A stretch of DNA of 8,072 nt, taken from the NCBI GenBank assembly GCA_031278755.1, contig JAITJV010000168.1, positions 1 through 8,072 of the forward strand, read 5' to 3'. Below, in pieces: positions 5,727-8,072 of the stretch. A model generated the notes under the pieces. It made no database searches. It was not told where the DNA came from and was given only the letters and a program-made list of their open reading frames with translations. Position numbers and translations under genes: made by a program. Positions within the stretch are counted from its first letter, which is position 1, and each line of letters begins with the position of its first letter. Source of the DNA: Treponema sp. GTDB taxonomy: Bacteria; Spirochaetota; Spirochaetia; Treponematales; Breznakiellaceae.

Positions 5727-7463
5727 ATGGATTATGACTGTATTGTCGCGGGCGGCGGGCATGCGGGCATAGAAGCCTCACTCGCCGCCGCCCGTCTGGG
5801 ACTTTCCACCCTCCTTATCACGCAGAATCCCGACCGCATAGGGGCCCTTTCCTGCAATCCCGCGGTGGGAGGCCTTTCAAAGGGAAATCTGGTCCGCGAA
5901 GTTGACGCCCTGGGCGGCGAAATGGGAAAACTTATCGACAAAACCATGATACAGTACCGCATCCTCAACCGTTCACGGGGGCCTGCCGTTCAGGCGCCCC
6001 GTGCGCAGGCCGACAAACGCGCCTACCAGTCGGAGGCGCGGCTGGCCCTTGAACGCCAAAAAGGGCTTGCTATCCTCATGGATACCGTGACGGACCTTAT
6101 GGTGTCGGAAAACCGCGGGATACTCGGCGTTGAAACACAGCGCGGACGCCGCATTTCCGCCCGGACCGTGATCATCGCGGCGGGGACTTTTATGGAGGGG
6201 AAGATCTTTATCGGCGAATATGACGCGCCCCAGGGCCGGCTCGGAGAAGAGGCGGCCCTGGGGCTTGGACAAAGCCTCAGACGGCGCGGTTTTCCCATGG
6301 GGCGGCTCAAGACGGGAACCCCCGCCCGCATAGCGGGAAACACCGTTGACTATTCAAAAATGGAAAAACAGGAAGGTGAAGAAGCTTTGCCTTTTTCCTT
6401 TGACAGAGATCCCGGAACAGGGCTTGACCGCCCCTCCCTTCCCTGCTGGATCACCTACACAACGGAAAAAACCCACGAAATCATCAGGGCAAACATACAC
6501 CGTTCCCCGCTTTACGGCGGAAAGATCAGGGGCATAGGGCCGCGGTACTGCCCTTCGATTGAGGACAAGGTGATACGTTTTCCGGAGCGGGACCGCCACC
6601 ATGTTTTTGTTGAACCCGAAGGCCTTTACACAAATGAAATGTACCTCAACGGCCTTTCCAGCTCGCTTCCCGAAGATGTTCAGTGTGATTTTATTCACAG
6701 CATCCCCGGCCTGGAGGAAGCCCGCATTGTACGGCCCGCCTATGCGGTCGAATACGACTACCTTGATCCCCTCGATCTCTATCCTTCGCTTGAATCAAAG
6801 CGCCTTTCAGGGCTTTTCACGGCCGGGCAGACCAACGGCAGTTCAGGCTATGAAGAAGCGGCGGCGCAGGGGATCGTCGCGGGGATAAACGCCGCAATGA
6901 AAATCAGGGGGGACCCCCCCTTTGTGCCGGGCCGGGCCGAAGCCTACACGGGGGTCCTTATAGACGACCTTACCACGCTGGGAACAAAGGAGCCGTACCG
7001 CATGTTTACCAGCCGCGCCGAGCACCGCCTTATGCTGCGGCACGATACGGCGGACGCGCGGCTCACCCCGAAGGCGCGGGAAATCGGCCTTGCGGACGAA
7101 AAACGCTGGGAGCATTTTTTAAAAAAGACGGAAACGCTGGAAGCAATAACCGAACTGCTCAGGCGGCGGAAAAGCCCTGATCCTTCGGCGTATCCGGCGG
7201 AATGGATAGAAAGGGCGAAACTGGACATCAAGTACGAAGGTTATATCGAAAAGGAAAAACGCGCCGCCTCAAGAACGGCAAAAATGGACGCCGTCAAACT
7301 TGACCCCGCGGCGGACTACGGCTCCTTTACCGGCCTTTCCGCCGAATCACGTGAAAAGCTCAAGGCGGTACGCCCCCTCACCCTCGGACAGGCCGCGCGC
7401 ATCCCCGGCATACGCCAGGGGGACATCGCCCTTCTTATGGTTTTGACGAAGAAAAACAAGTGA
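5727..7463 (+). CDS. mnmG: tRNA uridine-5-carboxymethylaminomethyl modification enzyme MnmG, short form
   Basis: This is the FAD-dependent partner of MnmE in U34 tRNA modification. The FAD dinucleotide-binding motif GGGHAGIEA (9-17) is followed by [15 protein letters not shown] with the catalytic Cys C43 (C47 in E. coli). The first family signature [15 protein letters not shown] (271-285) carries the second catalytic Cys, C275. The second signature [17 protein letters not shown] spans 366-382, and [20 protein letters not shown] lies near 428-447. The C-terminal end is intact (IKYEGYI at 501-507, [19 protein letters not shown]). The length is 578 aa against about 620-630 normally. The shortfall lies between residues about 480 and 500, where the usual LLRRPE-x-x-Y stretch and its linkers are missing. 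The ATG fits the family's MDYD-x-IV start but has no Shine-Dalgarno; instead a perfect hairpin ends 4 nt upstream. mnmG converges with hinT (12 nt between stops). Confidence 0.96.
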   Translation: MDYDCIVAGGGHAGIEASLAAARLGLSTLLITQNPDRIGALSCNPAVGGLSKGNLVREVDALGGEMGKLIDKTMIQYRILNRSRGPAVQAPRAQADKRAYQSEARLALERQKGLAILMDTVTDLMVSENRGILGVETQRGRRISARTVIIAAGTFMEGKIFIGEYDAPQGRLGEEAALGLGQSLRRRGFPMGRLKTGTPARIAGNTVDYSKMEKQEGEEALPFSFDRDPGTGLDRPSLPCWITYTTEKTHEIIRANIHRSPLYGGKIRGIGPRYCPSIEDKVIRFPERDRHHVFVEPEGLYTNEMYLNGLSSSLPEDVQCDFIHSIPGLEEARIVRPAYAVEYDYLDPLDLYPSLESKRLSGLFTAGQTNGSSGYEEAAAQGIVAGINAAMKIRGDPPFVPGRAEAYTGVLIDDLTTLGTKEPYRMFTSRAEHRLMLRHDTADARLTPKAREIGLADEKRWEHFLKKTETLEAITELLRRRKSPDPSAYPAEWIERAKLDIKYEGYIEKEKRAASRTAKMDAVKLDPAADYGSFTGLSAESREKLKAVRPLTLGQAARIPGIRQGDIALLMVLTKKNK

Positions 7464-7475
7464 AGGGGAAAAACA

Positions 7476-7820
7476 TCACCCCGGGGGCCACATCATCATG
7501 CGGCCGCCCAGGATGTGGATGTGGAGGTGATCCACCGTCTGGTTCCCGTCGGATCCGCAGTTCACGACGAAGCGGGCGCCCTTCTCGGAGCAGCCTTGGG
7601 CGGCGGCGAGTTCCCCGGCCTTGTACAGCATCTTTCCAAGAAGGGGGCCGTCCCCTTTTTCGGCGGCCATGAGGCTCGTGATGTGCTTCCTTGGAACGAG
7701 AAGGAAATGCACCGGAGCCTGGGGCGTGATGTCGCGAAAAGCAAACATATCGTCATCTTCATAAATTTTTTCGCTGGGGATTTCCCCGGCGATGATCTTG
7801 CAGAAAATACAGTCGCTCAT
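7476..7820 (-). CDS. hinT: HIT-family protein, HinT-like purine nucleoside phosphoramidase
   Basis: The start is the ATG at 7820-7818 (MSDCIFCKIIAGEIPSEKIYED), with GGAGGG (7825-7830) 4 nt upstream. A longer in-frame start at 7880 has no such site and adds an atypical extension overlapping the upstream gene. The product is 114 aa, the normal size. Family features are CIFCKI-x-x-GEIPS at the N-terminus, D-x-x-PQAPVHFL-x-PRKHI in the middle, the histidine triad HLHIHIL (about 98-104) and the HinT-type ending LGGRMMMWPPG. HinT enzymes hydrolyse adenosine 5'-phosphoramidates and aminoacyl-adenylates in the cytoplasm; the physiological role is poorly defined. It lies 49 nt downstream of a second MATE gene on the same strand with no terminator between them, so the two may be co-transcribed. 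Confidence 0.92.
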   Translation of the reverse strand: MSDCIFCKIIAGEIPSEKIYEDDDMFAFRDITPQAPVHFLLVPRKHITSLMAAEKGDGPLLGKMLYKAGELAAAQGCSEKGARFVVNCGSDGNQTVDHLHIHILGGRMMMWPPG

Positions 7821-7869
7821 ACGTCCCTCCGGTTTACCTTCAGCATACCATATCATCCGGAAAAAATCA

Positions 7870-8072
7870 CTACCTTCCAAGCCCCTTGATTTTCCGGTTG
7901 TATATACGCCTGATAAAAAAAGAACTGAGCAGGAAGGCGCCGCCTTCCGCTATGGGAAAGGCCCACCAGACGGCGTTGACGAACCCGGTCAGGGATAACA
8001 GCCATGCGGCTGGAAGCAGCATAACCAACTGCCGCGCAACGGATACGATGAGGCTTTCCACGGCGTTTCCCA
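7870..8072 (-). CDS. MATE-family transporter, C-terminal end (5' part beyond the window)
   Basis: The frame is open from the right edge down to a TAG at 7872-7870. It reads GNAVESLIVSVARQLV, then LLPAAWLLS, then NAVWWAFPIAEG, and ends FIRRIYNRKIKGLGR. This corresponds to the last two membrane helices and the basic tail of MATE proteins (typical wording RQ-x-x-x-LLP, NAVWWS-FPIAE, RRIY). About 67 residues are visible, so most of the gene lies to the right. A GTG within the fragment is an internal codon, not a start. It is distinct in sequence from the MATE protein encoded at 4175-5518 (different C-terminal helices), so it is not a recent duplicate. hinT follows on the same strand. Confidence 0.85.
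   Translation of the reverse strand, partial: GNAVESLIVSVARQLVMLLPAAWLLSLTGFVNAVWWAFPIAEGGAFLLSSFFIRRIYNRKIKGLGR

Noticed and set aside
7821..7880. Longer hinT start at 7880
   Set aside because: No Shine-Dalgarno, overlaps the preceding MATE gene, and the added 20 residues do not fit the family; the ATG at 7820 has GGAGGG 4 nt upstream.
7870..8061. Stand-alone 63-codon gene starting at the GTG at 8061
   Set aside because: The frame continues to the right edge with MATE-like sequence (GNAVESLIV), so this is the end of a larger gene.
1..8072. CRISPR array, tRNA, rRNA or insertion sequence
   Set aside because: No regularly spaced direct repeats, no cloverleaf or rRNA-like stretches and no transposase-like frame were seen on either strand.

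Overview
The window looks like chromosomal DNA from a bacterium with fairly GC-rich coding regions. It holds house-keeping tRNA-modification genes, two MATE transporters, a HinT-type protein and a secreted protein with PPC domains. MnmE wording (for example ATPLAESALAVIR), a CsgG/FlgO-like plus PPC secreted protein and a SUMF1-like fragment together suggest a spirochaete, perhaps Treponema-like. This is inference from general familiarity, not from a search.

Left part (1-1795). Positions 1-403 contain no confident intact gene. On the minus strand, 186-341 encodes what looks like the N-terminal start of a SUMF1/formylglycine-generating-enzyme-like domain. It runs into AT-rich DNA with a G9 tract, a 16-bp palindrome and promoter-like boxes. 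A rho-independent terminator (342-378) ends the transcript of the secreted PPC-domain gene (404-1606, minus). The intergenic stretch 1607-1795 separates that gene from the divergent PAP2 gene. It carries a 22-bp dyad, a palindromic element and a promoter placed almost on top of the PAP2 start codon.

Middle (1796-5518). A PAP2-family membrane phosphatase (1796-2743) is followed after 3 nt by mnmE (2747-4153), probably as one transcript. A MATE transporter (4175-5518, minus) converges on mnmE.

Right part (5519-8072). A 208-bp divergent intergenic region holds four consecutive, nearly perfect inverted repeats. The last one ends 4 nt before the mnmG start codon. mnmG (5727-7463) encodes a MnmG with both catalytic cysteines but about 50 residues shorter than usual. 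It converges on a minus-strand pair: the C-terminal end of a second MATE protein (7870 to the right edge) followed by hinT (7476-7820).

MnmE and MnmG act together as the MnmEG complex that modifies U34 of tRNA. Here their genes lie on the same strand but are separated by an oppositely oriented MATE gene. The plus-strand genes lack Shine-Dalgarno sequences while the complete minus-strand genes have clear ones. No multi-gene undescribed system is evident. The most unusual material is non-coding: the hairpin array before mnmG, its relative before the PAP2 gene, and the G-tract/promoter region at the left edge.
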